A DNA stretch of 64,000 nt from NCBI RefSeq assembly GCF_027595985.1, contig NC_073307.1, positions 45,696,094 through 45,760,093 of the forward strand, read 5' to 3'. Source of the stretch: Sorex araneus. Taxonomy: Eukaryota > Chordata > Mammalia > Eulipotyphla > Soricidae. The position numbers were made by a program, and so were the translations under genes. How positions within the stretch are numbered: the stretch's first letter is position 1; each line of letters starts with the position of its first letter. The notes below the pieces were generated by a model. That model saw only the letters and a list, made by a program, of their open reading frames with translations. It made no database searches and was not told where the DNA came from. Shown in pieces: positions 1 through 11,925 of the stretch.

Positions 1-320
1 TTAAATCCAATTGTGGCATTTGAGGTTTTGTCACAAAAAATTTACATGTTCTTAGAAAAGTTATTCTAATTACATTCACGATTTTTGTTGACTACAAATT
101 TTTAGAAACACTATTTTAAAAATAATAGCATAAAAGAGGAAAAGATTGGTAGAAAGACTTAATTCTGAGTATTCACATTGTGTCAGAGGCTTATATAAAT
201 TGGACAGATTTTTATCACAGTGAATCCAACATACTACTGTAACTTTTATCATACAGATCAGAATGCTGAAAATTGTAGTGGATAAGGTGTTTAGCTAATA
301 TCTTAGATATCCTAAGTGCT

Positions 321-644
321 TTTAGGATATCTAAAAGCAAGCTCCCAGAAGCACGCGGCCACACGATATCTTTAGCCTACTTCTTCCTCTAGGAGAAACT
401 GGTAATCTTCTGAGAGTTTCCAGCCCACATGGGACAGCCTTGCAAGCTTCCCATGATGTATTCATATGCAAAATCCAGTAAGGAACTGGATCTTATTCCC
501 CTGACCCTGAAGAGCCCCCAGTGCAACATCATTAGAGGGCCAACTTGAGATAGACTTCTAAGATCACAGGGGAAGGACGAAACGAGATGTTACTGAGCCT
601 GCTCGAGAAATTGGTGATTAACGGGATATTGTGATTGTTGTGTG
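321..644 (+). mobile_element. Diverged RTE-tailed SINE, inserted in copy 1 only
   Basis: Absent at the matching place in copy 2. It is flanked by the 12-base direct repeat ATCCTAAGTGCT (309-320 and 645-656), a target-site duplication. Its 3' part (near 590-640) resembles the RTE-derived tail (GAGATGTTACTG, then CTCGAG). The middle has a CCCCTGACCCTGAAGAGC segment also seen in the longer SINE at 36585-36815. Confidence 0.85.
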
Positions 645-1298
645 ATCCTAAGTGCTAACTAGAATTTAATCCATTTGCCCTAAGCACAGAATTCTAACCA
701 CAAATCATGAAGCAGTGAATTCAGACTTCCAGAATATGAAGGTAATTACTTTTCTTCCATTCTCCTAGAAGCTTAGTCTGTGGAATTGTGAGCACTTAGT
801 ATTTTACTAATTTGTGGGTTTTGTGATAGCTGGGACTCCACATTCTCTGATAGAAACAACATGGATTTCCTCAGGAGTATGAAGTTTATTGTTAAAGTTT
901 TATAGTGACTAACATGACTAACAGCCTAATAGTGCTCTGAGTTTTCATCATGGAACAAGAAAAATGCAAGGGCAAAAATTTATAAAATTTTGTCCAAAAT
1001 GCATAATTAAGAAGAACCAACTTCCTAAGTACAATATGGAAACAAAAATGTCTATATTTAGCACCTAAAACCCAAGAGTATAAATATTAATATTTGACCA
1101 TATAATAGTATATATCCTTAGACATAGCTGCATTTATTATAATTTTTGTGTTGGTAAAACATACCCAAAATTTATTTAACAAAAGGTGGGTTTTATAAAA
1201 CCATGTTTTAAAAAAACCTAGCCATTTTTGACCAGCATGGGCTTGGTAATGTCTTTTAAAGTGAGGGTGGGGCATTCTAAATTGAGAGTTATACTTAC

Positions 1299-1420
1299 TG
1301 GCTTTTCATACAAAGCATGCATTCATTACTGTAAGTATTCCCATCTGAAGCACATACTGGTTTGTATATTCTTGTGCATGCCATCCCGGAACCTTTCCCA
1401 CTGTACCTAGAGCAATCCAC
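1299..1420 (-). CDS. Copy 1 exon 3, Kazal domain 1 core
   Basis: Acceptor TTATAG, donor GTAAGT, 122 nt, phase 0 in and phase 2 out. It encodes the first five Kazal cysteines; the second is followed by Thr-Arg, placing Arg at P1, and the motif [12 protein letters not shown] follows. One base differs from copy 2 (AGG Arg here, ACG Thr there, two residues after the first Cys). Confidence 0.92.
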
Positions 1421-2658
1421 CTATAATTGGGAAAAAAGCAAGCAACAAACAGTGTCCTGGATTATCTTGCTGCAAATTTTCAGTTGTTCTAATCTTGAAA
1501 TGGTCAACAGAAAAGTGGGAAGAGCCCTAGACACTTAAACTTTTCTGCAAATAAGTATGAAAGACCATTTACCAATCAGAGACTGTGCAAGTTACACAAA
1601 TATTTCAGACCTAGAAAATACTTTAAATAAAACAAAATTTGTAGTCTAGGAAAGAAATATTAATGTCTCCTTTCAAGAAACATGAATAATAACCAACTGA
1701 ATAATGATTGTGAAAAATCCCTACAAAAGGTTCTGAAGAATTGGTATGGTTCTTGCTTTAAACACAGCTGGACTGGATTCAATTCCTGGCACTCCAAATT
1801 ATTTCATAAGACCATCTGGAATAATCCCAAAAATTTAAATTCCTGAATATCTCCAGGTATTTCCCCAATATACATACACACACATTTTATGAAAACTTAA
1901 AATGCTACTCGAAAGTAAAAGTTCACTTCAGGAGTAGCTTCACTTCCTAAGGAAATGATTTCATTGCTCAAATCTCTTCCTGCCAAGAGGCAGATCAACT
2001 CAACATGGAAAGTATCATGCTAAGTGAAATGAACCAGAAAGAGAGGGACTGACATAGAAAGATTGCACTCATCTGTGGAATATAAAATGGCAGAGTAGGA
2101 GACTAATACTCAAGAATATTAGTATATAATACCAGGAGGTTGGCCCCATGGCTTGGAAGCTGGCCTCACACGCTGGGGGAAAGTCATTTCAGATAGAGAA
2201 GGGGACACCAAGTAAAATGTGATTGGAAATCCCAAGCGGGGAGGGAGATGCAGGCTGAAAGTAGACTAGAGACTGTACATGATGGCCACTCAATACCCCT
2301 ATTGCAAACCACAACTCCCAAAAGGAGAGAGAGAGAAAAAATTGGAATGCTCTGCCACAGAGGTGGAGCGAGGTGGGGGGATGGGATAGGGGGGTGGGAG
2401 GGATACTGGGTTCATAAGTGGTGAAGAATGGACACTGGTGGAGGGATGGGCTCTCAAACATTGCATGACAGAAAACAAGCACAAAAATGTGTGAATCTGT
2501 AACTGTACCCTCACTGTGACTCACCAATTAAAAAATGAATAAACTATATAAAAAAGAATATTTTAACATTAAAAAAGAGGTAGTTGATCTCAATTACTTC
2601 TCCAGTAATATTCACCCAATAGCTCTGATTTAATTTTTGCATCTTTCAATTTTCATCT

Positions 2659-2727
<69 letters not shown>

Positions 2728-3337
2728 GAGAGAGAGAGTAGGTTGTACTCACCCATGACCCCCGTGCTTCATTATCAGAAGAAAGCAATACAAGATGCAA
2801 TTGGGAAAAAAAAAACACAAGTTCCACAGTTAGAAATCAAAACAGGATTCATCATTTACAATCACTGAAAACCATTTTCCTATCCCTGGCTCAGCCTAGA
2901 CCTAAAAAGGATCACTTATTTATTCAGAAGAAACTCATAATGAAGACTGAGAAATGCATGAGCCTGATGAGAGAAATCCCAAAGGAGGGAAATCCCTGAT
3001 AGCTGGATAAAGTCCCCTGGACATTTTCAGAGTTCAGTTAGGCAATGATTTTGGAGTTTCAGATGTTCTGGAAGGACAAGTCAGAAACCTGAGTAGAGCA
3101 CCATAATCCTTTAATTATTCTTTCCATTATCTCTTCCCTTTTTCCCTGAATATCTCACTTACATGACTTCTTTAGTCAGGCCATTCCAAATGCACAGCTC
3201 CTATTTTTAAAGGTTGAATATATTGCAATCAATATAAAAGCATGGATTTCAGAGGGTAATTGAAACTCACCAGTAGGAGAAACAGCCCAGGCAGAAGTTG
3301 CCAGAGCAAGGATGGCACAAACAGTGATGCTCTTCAT
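1299..3337 (-). CDS. Double-headed Kazal protease inhibitor, copy 1 (exons 1-3; 3' half off window)
   Basis: Paralogue of the complete gene at 20379-25365. Visible parts are the promoter, signal-peptide exon (3271-3337), 14-nt micro-exon (2753-2766) and the main exon of Kazal domain 1 (1299-1420). All splice sites are intact and the frame is open. Exons 4-6, which would complete domain 1 and encode domain 2, should lie left of base 1. An L1 3' end sits in intron 2 and a SINE in intron 3; neither disturbs an exon. Compared with copy 2, three codons differ (two in the signal exon, one in domain 1: Arg here, Thr there) and none is silent. Expected product: a secreted inhibitor with a trypsin-type Arg reactive site in domain 1. 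Whether the whole copy is functional cannot be judged here. Confidence 0.85.
2001..2578 (+). mobile_element. L1 3' end (type I tail) in intron 2 of inhibitor copy 1
   Basis: Contains the end of L1 ORF2 (AACATGGAAAGTATCATG) and the type I 3' UTR with CACTGGTGGAGGGATGGG and an A-rich tail. Absent from copy 2. AGATCAACT precedes the insertion and its reverse complement AGTTGATCT follows it, so the ends are not a simple direct repeat. Confidence 0.85.
2660..2740. repeat. (TA)n then (GA)n microsatellite
   Basis: About 35 bases of TA followed by over 40 of GA, within intron 2. In copy 2 the equivalent (24727-24765) is much shorter, so it expanded or contracted after duplication. Confidence 0.95.
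2753..2766 (-). CDS. Copy 1 exon 2, 14-nt micro-exon
   Basis: Inferred from a polypyrimidine tract ending in AAG at 2768-2767 and a perfect GTGAGT donor directly after 2753. The 14 nt take phase 1 to phase 0, giving Ala-Arg-Gly-Ser-Trp across the junction. It is identical in copy 2. A long TA/GA microsatellite begins 13 bases beyond the donor. Confidence 0.6.
3271..3337 (-). CDS. Copy 1 exon 1, signal peptide
   Basis: ATG at 3337-3335 in a good context (GTCACCATG). The exon encodes 22 residues starting [13 protein letters not shown], a hydrophobic signal core ending in Ala-Trp-Ala, a plausible signal peptidase site. It ends in phase 1 at a GTGAGT donor. It differs from copy 2 by Thr for Ala in the core and Thr for Pro at residue 22. 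Confidence 0.9.
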
Positions 3338-3405
3338 GGTGACAGTGAGTGAGGTTGGAAGGAACAGAGAGAAAAAGTGGAGTGAGGAATGCACATACAC
3401 CCCTT

Positions 3406-3482
3406 CTTATATACCCAGCACACCAACACCCAAGGAAGGGGCCCCCCCCTCATTAGGAATTGACATTTTTAGTGTTGATTGG
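3406..3482 (-). promoter_or_regulatory. Promoter of inhibitor copy 1 (TATA, CCAAT)
   Basis: On the minus strand TATATAAG lies at 3413-3406 and CCAAT at 3482-3478, about 70 bases upstream of it. Transcription should start near 3380, leaving a 5' UTR of about 45 bases before the ATG at 3337. A strong TATA box fits tissue-restricted secretory expression. Copy 2 has the same elements at the same spacing. Confidence 0.8.
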
Positions 3483-3957
3483 CTGTTAACCCCAGTTATT
3501 AGATTTATTTCAAGGAAATACTGTCAAGGAAAGTTTCCTTATTGTCTTGATTTGTAGACATTTGGAACAGTTGCAACTCTGAAATCTCTGCCAAATACAC
3601 TTTTGCGTAATGATTCCCTGATCTCTCAGCAAATACAGTGCCATGACTGTGTTTCAGGAAAAAAATAGCATCATAGGTATTCTAAAGAGCACGCCATGTA
3701 TCAAGGATATTGCAGTTTATGTCAAATGTGAAAATGCTGAAGCAAAAATTAGAATAATGAAGATATAACTGTAAAATGCATCAGAGTAGGCAAATTTATT
3801 GACGAATCCAAAATAGACTATGGAGTTACTTTATGAAGTCCAATGGAAAGCTTATTAACTGGTTCAATTTATATATACTGATAAGTATTACTGGTGTTTA
3901 GTTGACATTTTTAACTTTAAAGAGAGTCCCATTAGCACCTTTAAACTTCTTTCTTGT

Positions 3958-4082
3958 TTGTTTTGGGGCCACACTAGGCAGTACTCGGATATTACTCCTG
4001 GATCTGTGCTCCGAAGCCCCTCCTGGCAGGGATCAGGTGTAGCAGGCAAGCACCTTACTGGCTATATTATCTCTTAGCCCCA
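3958..4082 (-). mobile_element. SINE, family B (tRNA head, CAGGAGT body), diverged
   Basis: Antisense copy of the second SINE family: GGGGCCACAC start, CTCCTGG repeats, ending at the tRNA-like head (TAGCCCC). Too diverged to see A and B boxes clearly. Confidence 0.65.
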
Positions 4083-4412
4083 GTACTTTCAATTGTCCAT
4101 TTCCTTCTTGTTTTTCTTGGAATTCTATGTTTAGCTTACACTATTTTGAAAATTCATTTTAAATATTTATGCCTTGCCCATATTTCAGTATTTCATCATC
4201 ATCTGAAATGCAGATAATAAAATTAAATGTCCTCCAGATGCTTTTCTGAAGAGGATCAGTGGTCTCCTTCCCAAGTTTTATGGTGAAGAATTTGATTATT
4301 CCGGACATGTTTGAAGTAGCTTGCTGAAATTAGAACAATGACTTGTAGGAGATTGGGACTGGTAGAGTCCAAAATACATACTGTAGTTTTCAACTTTTTG
4401 TCCTTGATAATT

Positions 4413-5600
4413 TAGAAATCAATTTATTTCATCCCACAAATAATTATTATAAGGAAAGCAAGTAAAGGCAACATATTTTTTAAGTCAAAGTCAAATAAAT
4501 ATTGTGGAAGTTTCTGGCTGCCTGGAAGTGGGTCCCTTGGGGAGGGGAGGGCTCTCACTTGTCCCATTCTGGGGTGCCCCATGTGAAGCAGCCTGGTACA
4601 CAGTCTGGTGGCATGGTTATGAGGGACTCATGTTATGATCCCTTTCTGGAGAAGCAGCTATGTAATCCGGACGGTGGTCCATGGTGAGATTATAGCAGGA
4701 AGTGGCTTATGGGCGTGACCCCATGGGTCACCAGAGACTGGGAAAAGTGGCCAGGGGATCTCCGCTCCTGGTTCCATTGAGCCCAGAGTCCAAGCTCACA
4801 AAGTTCTGCATTACCTGGGTTCTGTAGGACTTCACTCATGTACTCAGTGAGGCTCAGACTGAGTACATGATAGTGGCCTTGAGCGTGGGGCGGTTGGGAT
4901 ATGGAGATTTTTGGTGCTGAAGCTGAGTTTCTTGGGGGTAGAAAGGACTTTCACGCGCCCCCTCGCTGGAGTGCCCCAGTGAAGACAGCCTGGCATGGGG
5001 TCAGAATGTTCTGCGGCGCTCTCTTTTGGGGGTTTTAGTTTATAGTCCCTGGGTCTTGGCCATTGATGAGATTACATGGTGCAGGGGACAGTTTGTGGTT
5101 GTGACTGCCAAGCTACTGGAAAACTGGGGACCTGGGGGGAGGAGGCCCAGTCCTGATCGAAGCAGGCCTAGAGCTCTCAGTCACGAGTTCTTACCTACCT
5201 CTGCGCTACAGGCCCTAACTGCATCTTTTGATCTCTTTTGATATTTATGATCTCTGAAATATGGCCGATAAATGAGCTCATATAGCTGAGCAGAGGTGGT
5301 TTGTGAGTGTGTCTCCCACATACTTAACTTTTTGCCATTTAATTTATTGGTAAACTTGGCCCCAAATTGTTAGGGTCTGGTCAAAGGCACAGCAGCAATT
5401 TGGGGGTATCTGGAAGTCTGAAGGCACCATCAGGCTGCTGATGCACTTGCCCCACAGGTACAGGTTGACCTGCTGGCAGCACCATATCCCCTTTTTGCTC
5501 TAGTTTAATTAAGAAATAATTTTCTTTCCTCCCACAAGTAATTATTATAGAGAAAATGAAAAATGCAACATATTTTTAAAGTCAAAGTCAAGTAAATATT
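4413..5600. repeat. Unclassified GC-rich block between ~85-base direct repeats
   Basis: About 1 kb of GC-rich sequence (4503-5510) lies between two imperfect AT-rich direct repeats (4413-4502 and 5508-5599, sharing AAGTCAAAGTCAA). Inside, two diverged monomers can be seen: the GTGCCCCA-TGAAG-CAGCCTGG region near 4571 recurs near 4970, and the GAGATTATAGCAGG region near 4685 recurs near 5068. There is a hairpin with perfect 12-base arms at 4837-4869. It has no coding signature and no counterpart in copy 2. It could be an old LTR or satellite-like element. Confidence 0.5.
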
Positions 5601-5639
5601 TTTTCTATCACTTATGCAAGATTAACAGAAATCCATTTG

Positions 5640-5785
5640 AAAACAGTACAGTGGATACAGCACCTGCCTTGCATGTAGCCTATCTAATTTTTTTTCTTGG
5701 CACTGTATATTATCCCCATGAGCCCACAGGAGCGATGCCTGAAGGCAGAGCCTTAAGAGAGAGCTAAGCACTGCTGGATAAAGAG
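5640..5785 (+). mobile_element. SINE, family B variant, seeding a purine microsatellite
   Basis: The head AGTACAGTGGATACAGCACCTGCC and body CCACAGGAGCGATGCCTGA match 30710-30850. The A/G-rich tail runs directly into the GAAA repeat, a common origin of such microsatellites. Confidence 0.7.
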
Positions 5786-6220
<435 letters not shown>

Positions 6221-6944
6221 ATTCATGGTAGAAGGAAAGAGGGCAAAGCAAAATTTGTGTTAAAGGGCTAACTTGAATGTCAGAGTAGAAGCTTATCTTA
6301 GGAAATAGAGGAAACCACTTAAAAGGTTTTAACATAGTACCATCAAATGTGGACTTCAGCTCATTACTCTGCCTACAGTAAATGCCATGGGAGAGACAAG
6401 ACTGAAATCAGAAGATGACTGTTGTGGCCAGTTATGAAAGAATGTAGATAGCTTGAACCAAAGAATTTTTAACTCTGGAGGTTTAAAGAGGAAGGGGAAG
6501 ATGATAGCTAGATTTCAGGCTTATCTAGTTTTACTTTGTTCAAATGTAATATGGCTGATTAGTAGAAGTTTTAAAATATAAAATTAAATATACCAATGTT
6601 TAAAAGAGAGTACTTGAAAATGAGAAAGAGAGAACTATTGTAAAAGAGGGAGGCAGTCAAGTTCATTACAAATCTATTGAATAAATCTACAGAAAGGGAA
6701 AACAAATTAAATAAAGGAGGACCAAGAATAAAAGAACAAAAGTTAAAACACACTGGCATCAGTAATATTAACATGTGCCATAACAGATAGAGATGGAACA
6801 TAGAATGTCCTGCCAGAAAACAAGTCATTTTTCATAATAATATATGTTGCATGGCTAAATAAAAATTCCATCAAGGAAGACAAATATTTGGTGTTCCTCT
6901 AACTGGATGACTTATGTAAAGCAGGGAAAAGAAATATGGTCACT

Positions 6945-7690
6945 TTTTCCCTATCCACCTCTGCCACCCGGGACCCAGGGCTATTGGGTTCTTGTCTCAC
7001 TTTGCAGAAAGGAACTTCAGGAGTATACAACCAGTGAAGTAAAACAGATTTTATTTGGAGAGTTTTGAAGGACAGAGGGAGAGAAAAGTGGGAGAGAGAG
7101 TAACGCTCTCAAGAGAGAATGTGGGCTTCTCCAAGGGCGGAGAGAGCCCCTACACGAATCCTAGTATTAGATATGGAAGCAGGAAAGCACACATCTCAAG
7201 AGGGGAAATGCAGGCAACACATGTGCTCAGGGAACACATGTGCTCGGCCACTTGGGCACAAGCAGCAAATGGGCTCAGGCAGCATATGCATGCCCTTCCT
7301 TTGTTCAAGATGGCCTTTATAGGGTGATTCTGCAATCTGTCCCCACTTGGGACTTCGACCTAGGTAAAAGTCCATTGCGAGGGGGTTGTCAAGGGTGGTG
7401 GGTTTGGGAGTGGTGATGGTCTTCTTTGAAGTTCCTCTCCTAGCCTTTTGTCTCTGCAGGAGCTTCTCTGGGAGGTGGGTGTCCAGCCCTGTCTGGGCCT
7501 GTTGCTGTCACCAAGTGAGGGTCTTTTCAGGCCTCAGTTCCTGTGTTCTGCAAGGTTGGCTTTTGCAACTTCAGGGCTATCACTTCTAGGAAATTGACTG
7601 ACATTGCCTTGGGAGGGGGCCTTCCCTCCCTGCCTGCCTGCCTACATCAGGGGCACCTTCAGTGCCAGTACTCTGTATGCCTAAAACCCA
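6945..7690 (-). mobile_element. Possible solo LTR (copy 1)
   Basis: A compact, moderately GC-rich block with a TATAAAGG at about 7315-7322 (minus) and AAATAAAATC near 7050 (minus), in the order and spacing of an LTR promoter and poly(A) signal. It has internal repeats of ACACATGTGCTC. I could not fix TG/CA ends or a target duplication, and no retroviral gene lies nearby. The same block occurs at 32430-33180. Confidence 0.35.
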
Positions 7691-7966
7691 ACTATGAATA
7701 ACATTGTAAATCGTGGCGCTTTAATTTTAAAGAATCCCCAGTATGGCCGCTGAGATGTCGCCTCATCCAAACATGTTAAATCTATTGTTCCTTGTTACTT
7801 TTATTTTGATCCAGATTTCTATTTTACATACTAGAGTTCACCCCTGAAAATCACCTTTCAAATGATCAGATTCACTTACTCTTGGTTTTTCTTATTACTA
7901 TGGAGTCAACTCATGGTATCTATAAACAGTTTTCTCCTTTTTATGATTTCCTTTTTGTTGTTATCT

Positions 7967-8130
7967 TTGTTCTGGGCCATACCCATTGGTGCTCAGGGCT
8001 TGCTACAGGGCTCTGTGCTCAGGGATCACTCCTGGAGTGCTGGGGGATCATATGGGAAACTAGGGGTCAAAAGCAGATCGCCACGTGCAAGACAAATACC
8101 CTACACACTGCACTATTCCTCCAGTTCTGC
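7967..8130 (-). mobile_element. SINE, family B
   Basis: Antisense copy starting GGGCCATACC, with TGCTCAGGG and ATCACTCCTGG units, ending near the tRNA-like head. Partner of 33437-33600. Confidence 0.8.
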
Positions 8131-8205
8131 CTTGTGATTTTCTTAATGACAGTTTCTTGTTTCTAGCTTATTTTGTTATAAGGGTATATCATCTATTCTA
8201 GATCT

Positions 8206-8452
8206 GTATGCATGAGCGATAGCATAGCAGGTAGGGTGTTTGCCTTACATGCTGCCAACCTGGATTTGATTCCTCCGTCCCTCTCAGAGAGCCCAGTAAG
8301 ATACCGAGAGTATCCCGCCTGCATGGCAGAGCCTGGTATGTTACCTGTAGTGTATTCCGTCTGCCAAAAACGTAACAACAAGTGTCACAACAGAGACGTT
8401 ACTGGTGCCCACTCGAGCAAATTGATGAACAACGGGACAACAGTGCTATAGT
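8206..8452 (+). mobile_element. SINE, family A (RTE-tailed)
   Basis: tRNA-like head (GATAGCATAGCAGG as A box), the conserved GAGAGCCCAGTAAG body, GCCAAAAACGTAACAACAAG, and the RTE-derived tail (GAGACGTTACTGGTGCCC). Partner of 33683-33931. Confidence 0.9.
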
Positions 8453-8871
8453 GCATGTATGCATGTAATGAAACAAACCTCTGACTCTGAGCCATTAAGT
8501 CCCACATTGTAGGTTGCCCGATTCCTAGCTGTCCCCCTGGCTGTTGTAGCTGATTTGGATGGGAGACCTCATACTTGACTCAGTTAGTTCTCCCAGAGAA
8601 GTGCCTTGTGGAAGTATTAGGTCTTCTAAAGTCTATGGATGCAAATATTTCACCAGCCCCAATGGGCAACTGTTCCAGCTGCCTCTGAGGCCCGTCTGAT
8701 CTTCACAGTGCAGGAACTGGTTCCCAGAATCCAAGTTCTCTTTGAGTTGTGGTCTCAGACTGGTGCAAGGAATTATTTTTAACAGCTAAAAGAAAGCTAG
8801 TTGTAACCCCCTGCTGAGATTTCTAGGCCCATTGACTACCCTAATAGAAAAGAATTTTAGGAGGTCAAATG

Positions 8872-9113
8872 GACTGGAGTGATAGCACAGCGGGTAGGAT
8901 ATTTGCCTTGTATGGGGCCAACCCAGGTTCGATTCATCCGTCCCTCTCGGAGAGCCCGGCAAGCTATAGAGAGTATCCCACCCACAAAGCAGAGCCTGGC
9001 GAGCTACCTGTAGCGCATTTGATATGCCAAAAACAGTAACAACAAGTGCCACAATAGAGCTGTCACTGGTTCCCACTAGAGCAAATTGATGAAAACGGGA
9101 CAACAGTGCTATG
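8872..9113 (+). mobile_element. SINE, family A (RTE-tailed)
   Basis: A box GATAGCACAGCGGG and B box GGTTCGATTCA fit pol III promoter consensus. The tail differs from most (AGCTGTCACTGGTTCCC). Partner of 34346-34600. Confidence 0.9.
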
Positions 9114-9383
9114 ACAATAGTGCTATGATAAATATCAAAATAGTTTTGTTTTCTTTCTTGGGAATATGAAGAAGGAAAGAAACAGACAGACAAAAAGAGA
9201 CAGAGAGAGATTATGGTGAATCTCAGAATTAAGAATGTGTCACTTGCCTTTGCAGAGAGCATCCCCCAAACTTCTTCCTCTTGGGCCTTTCTGTGTAGAC
9301 AGGAGTTTGCTGCTAGAAGATTGTCCTAAGGGGAAGACCTTGTTCTTACACAACTTTCTGTTTCAAGAAAAGAACACCAAATG

Positions 9384-9560
9384 CTCAAAAACAGGGCTGG
9401 AGACATAATGTAAGGTTAGGACGTACATCTTGCACATATCCAAACCCAATTCTATCCATGTTATTACACTAAGTCCCCAAATGCTGCCAGGAATGATCCC
9501 TGAGTATAGAGACAGGAGTAAGCCCTGTTCATTGATGGGTATGGTCCAAAATAAAACCGC
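9384..9560 (+). mobile_element. SINE, family B
   Basis: Sense copy starting GGGCTGGAGACATA, with CTGCCAGGAATGATCCCTGAG and ending in an A-rich tail. Partner of 34876-35050. Confidence 0.75.
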
Positions 9561-10394
9561 AACCAAAAAACCCCTTATGAACAGCAAAACTGAGCTCAAA
9601 GAGAGGCAAAGAGAGGGTGAAATATTGGGATGTAGAAGGAACACTGCAACTGGCTTCCAGGGATGAAAAAAAAATTAAAAAATAGAATCAAAGTGTTCCA
9701 ATAGCTTATATTCTCATGTATTATCCTCTCTTTTCTTTCTCCTTTCTTATCTTTACCAACCATGTCAAGAATCAAGGACAGTAAGGGACTTGACTGAATA
9801 TCATCTTTGTAAACAGCTCCTAAGGCATAGCTTCTGCATCAGAATAGTCAGTAAACCAGGTAAAGAACCTGGTGCTGTTTCATGGACAAATTATGGCCCC
9901 CCCATTTAAAAAAATTAGGCACCATGATTTCTAATATTGATAAAGGCAGATTTTGTTCATAAAATATTCCAACACTATACTCTATCCCAGTGTCAGCTGA
10001 CCTCCACCATTGCCCCCAAACTTCCCAATCCTATTCTCCCCCCATCCCCCTATAGTAATACACATTCTGTCCTTTGGTCTTAGATTCTTTAGTCAAAATC
10101 CTTTCCAGAATTCCACTAAATTTCAGGGGACTTCAAAGATGCATCTCATTCAGACACAATTTTTTGAAAGGAACTTTATTCTCCAGGTAAGAATTTTCCT
10201 CAAAATAAAAACATATTCAACAACCTGATTTAATATCTACAAACCTTGTTACTTCAACCCTCGTCCAATAATTCGTTCCCTTTCACCCTTCTTTCCAAAC
10301 ATTAGAGACATTTGCAGATGTTTGACAAATACTTTTCTTCCCACATTCATGACTGGAGGAATTAATTCTGTCCTCTTTGGAAATAGATCTTTAA

Positions 10395-10600
10395 CTGAGC
10401 AAAAATTATGGAGCACTTACTCTGTTCCAGGAAGTGTACCGGGTACTTTATAGAAAATACTTTATCTTACTAACAATCCTACAAAGCAGGTTGTAATAGC
10501 CTTGTTTCGTAGATTTGATAACTGAGGCTCAACAAAAATGAAAAAATTGCCAGTATCCTCCATATGGTAAGTGGCAATATCAGAATGTCAGCTTAAAGCA
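10395..10600 (+). mobile_element. MIR fossil SINE (copy 1)
   Basis: Recognisable MIR core: GAGCACTTACTCTGTTCCAG, then a TTTATCTTACTAACAATCCTAC segment and ACTGAGGCTCA, ending near AAGTGGCAATATCAG. An ancient mammalian-wide insertion, duplicated with the block (36120-36330). Confidence 0.85.
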
Positions 10601-10837
10601 TTTTTCTGTAGCTTTATAAGTTATCATAACTTTTAAACTAACTTTTAGTACATGTAATTCATGTATTTTTATTCATGTTGACAGTAGGATTGTCTTCCCC
10701 ATACTAGGCTATTTCAATATAACCTTTTTCTAATTTTAAGTATCATTTTTAAAGCTTTTCATTTAAAATATTTTTATATTTCAATTTAGAAGTATACATT
10801 TTTTCATTTAATGACATATCATCATAAAGGGATGGAT

Positions 10838-11102
10838 ATATGCCTCTCAGAGAGCCCAGTAAGCTACCAGGAGTATCCCACTCACACAGAAGAGCCTGGC
10901 ATGTTCCGCGTGGAATATTCTATATGCCAAATACAATAACAGTAATAGGTCTCATTCTACTGACTCTGAGAAGAGCCTCCATTCGTTGGGAAAAACGAGT
11001 AAGGAAAGGCTGCTAAAATCTCAGGGCTGGGAAGAATGGAGATGTTACTGGCGCTCACTTGAGTAAATTGATGAACAACGAGATGACAGTGATACAGTGG
11101 TT
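10838..11102 (+). mobile_element. Long RTE-tailed SINE variant, 5'-truncated
   Basis: Lacks the tRNA head; starts at the GCCTCTCAGAGAGCCC body. It has an extra internal segment (CTGAGAAGAGCCTCC to CTCAGGGCTGGG) not in family A, then the RTE-type tail ending GATGACAGTGATACAG. Partner of 36585-36815. Confidence 0.85.
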
Positions 11103-11179
11103 GTGATTATATGATATAATATATTTATAACTATTAATATCATGTATATGTTGTTATGCTCTGATTCCAACTTTTTCCT

Positions 11180-11925
11180 GGCTTATCTGTTAATTCTGTA
11201 GCTCTTCATTATGTTCTGTGATTTCTTGCCACTCATTTCCAAGGTTTCATGGACTTGAGCCTCAGATTTATGCCCTTGTTGCTGATATTGCAACTGGAGT
11301 TGAGACCCAAAATTTGTGTTACTGATTTCTCCGGCAGTAGTGGTGAGTAGAGGTATGTGGGAAATTGTATCCTCAAGGTCACCCATGAGGGGCCTCACGG
11401 ATTGGGAGGGTGGAACCAGCCCCTGTCCCTGCCCCAACATGGCCCAAGTTGCCATGTAAGGCTCCTGGCTCCTGAACGGCAATGATCCCAGAGGCACACA
11501 AATCAATCTCGGAACCCAGAGGCTTTGGGCAGAAATCCCTCCAGACTTAGTACTAAAATATCAGAAATCCAAAATCAAGTGCGACATCATATGCTCTTCA
11601 TTATCAGCAATAGTAAACAAAGTATCTAATGATGTTTTTTCGGCAGGTCTGATTGATGGGGAAAATTCCAAATAATAATGGTGGGTCTTTTGGTCTAAAT
11701 ATTGAATGTGATCAAAGTGGAGAGAGAGTAAAGTGGAAATCACCGGCCACATAGGCAGGGGGAGGGGTGGGATAGGGGGGTATACTGGGGTTTTTGGTTG
11801 TGTGAAATGTGCACTGGTGAAGGGATGGGTGTGGGTGTTTGATCATTGGAAGACCAAGATATAAACTGGAAAGCTTTGTAACTGTTCTCATGGTGATTCA
11901 AAAAATAGAAATAAATCTAAAAAAA
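11180..11925 (+). mobile_element. L1-tailed composite element
   Basis: The last ~400 bases are a recognisable type II L1 tail (TCATTATCAGCAATAG, a G-rich tract, CACTGGTGAAGGGATGGG, AATAAATC). The first ~370 bases are a different, non-L1-like head with no match elsewhere in the window. Confidence 0.6.

Larger units (their letters stand above)
1..3916. repeat. Segmental duplication, block 1, copy 1
   Basis: This block aligns nearly base for base with 22985-25936 in the same orientation. Both contain inhibitor exons 1-3 and the promoter. The window's first base already aligns with 22985, so the duplication extends past the left edge. Copy 1 has two insertions that copy 2 lacks: a SINE at 321-644 and an L1 3' end at 2001-2578. 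Homology stops near 3916, where copy 2 carries a minus-strand L1-tailed element. Confidence 0.93.

Noticed and set aside
1228..1410. Identical 60-codon plus-strand frames at 1228-1410 and 23873-24055
   Set aside because: They are the antisense shadow of Kazal exon 3 in the two copies. Conservation comes from the duplication and the minus-strand exon.
6945..7690. Endogenous retrovirus
   Set aside because: Only an LTR-like layout; no gag, pol or env remnant and no primer-binding site were seen nearby, so only a possible solo LTR is listed at low confidence.
8872..8960. tRNA gene suggested by A and B boxes
   Set aside because: Only the promoter boxes of a SINE head; no cloverleaf with a proper anticodon arm was found, and the copies are dispersed.
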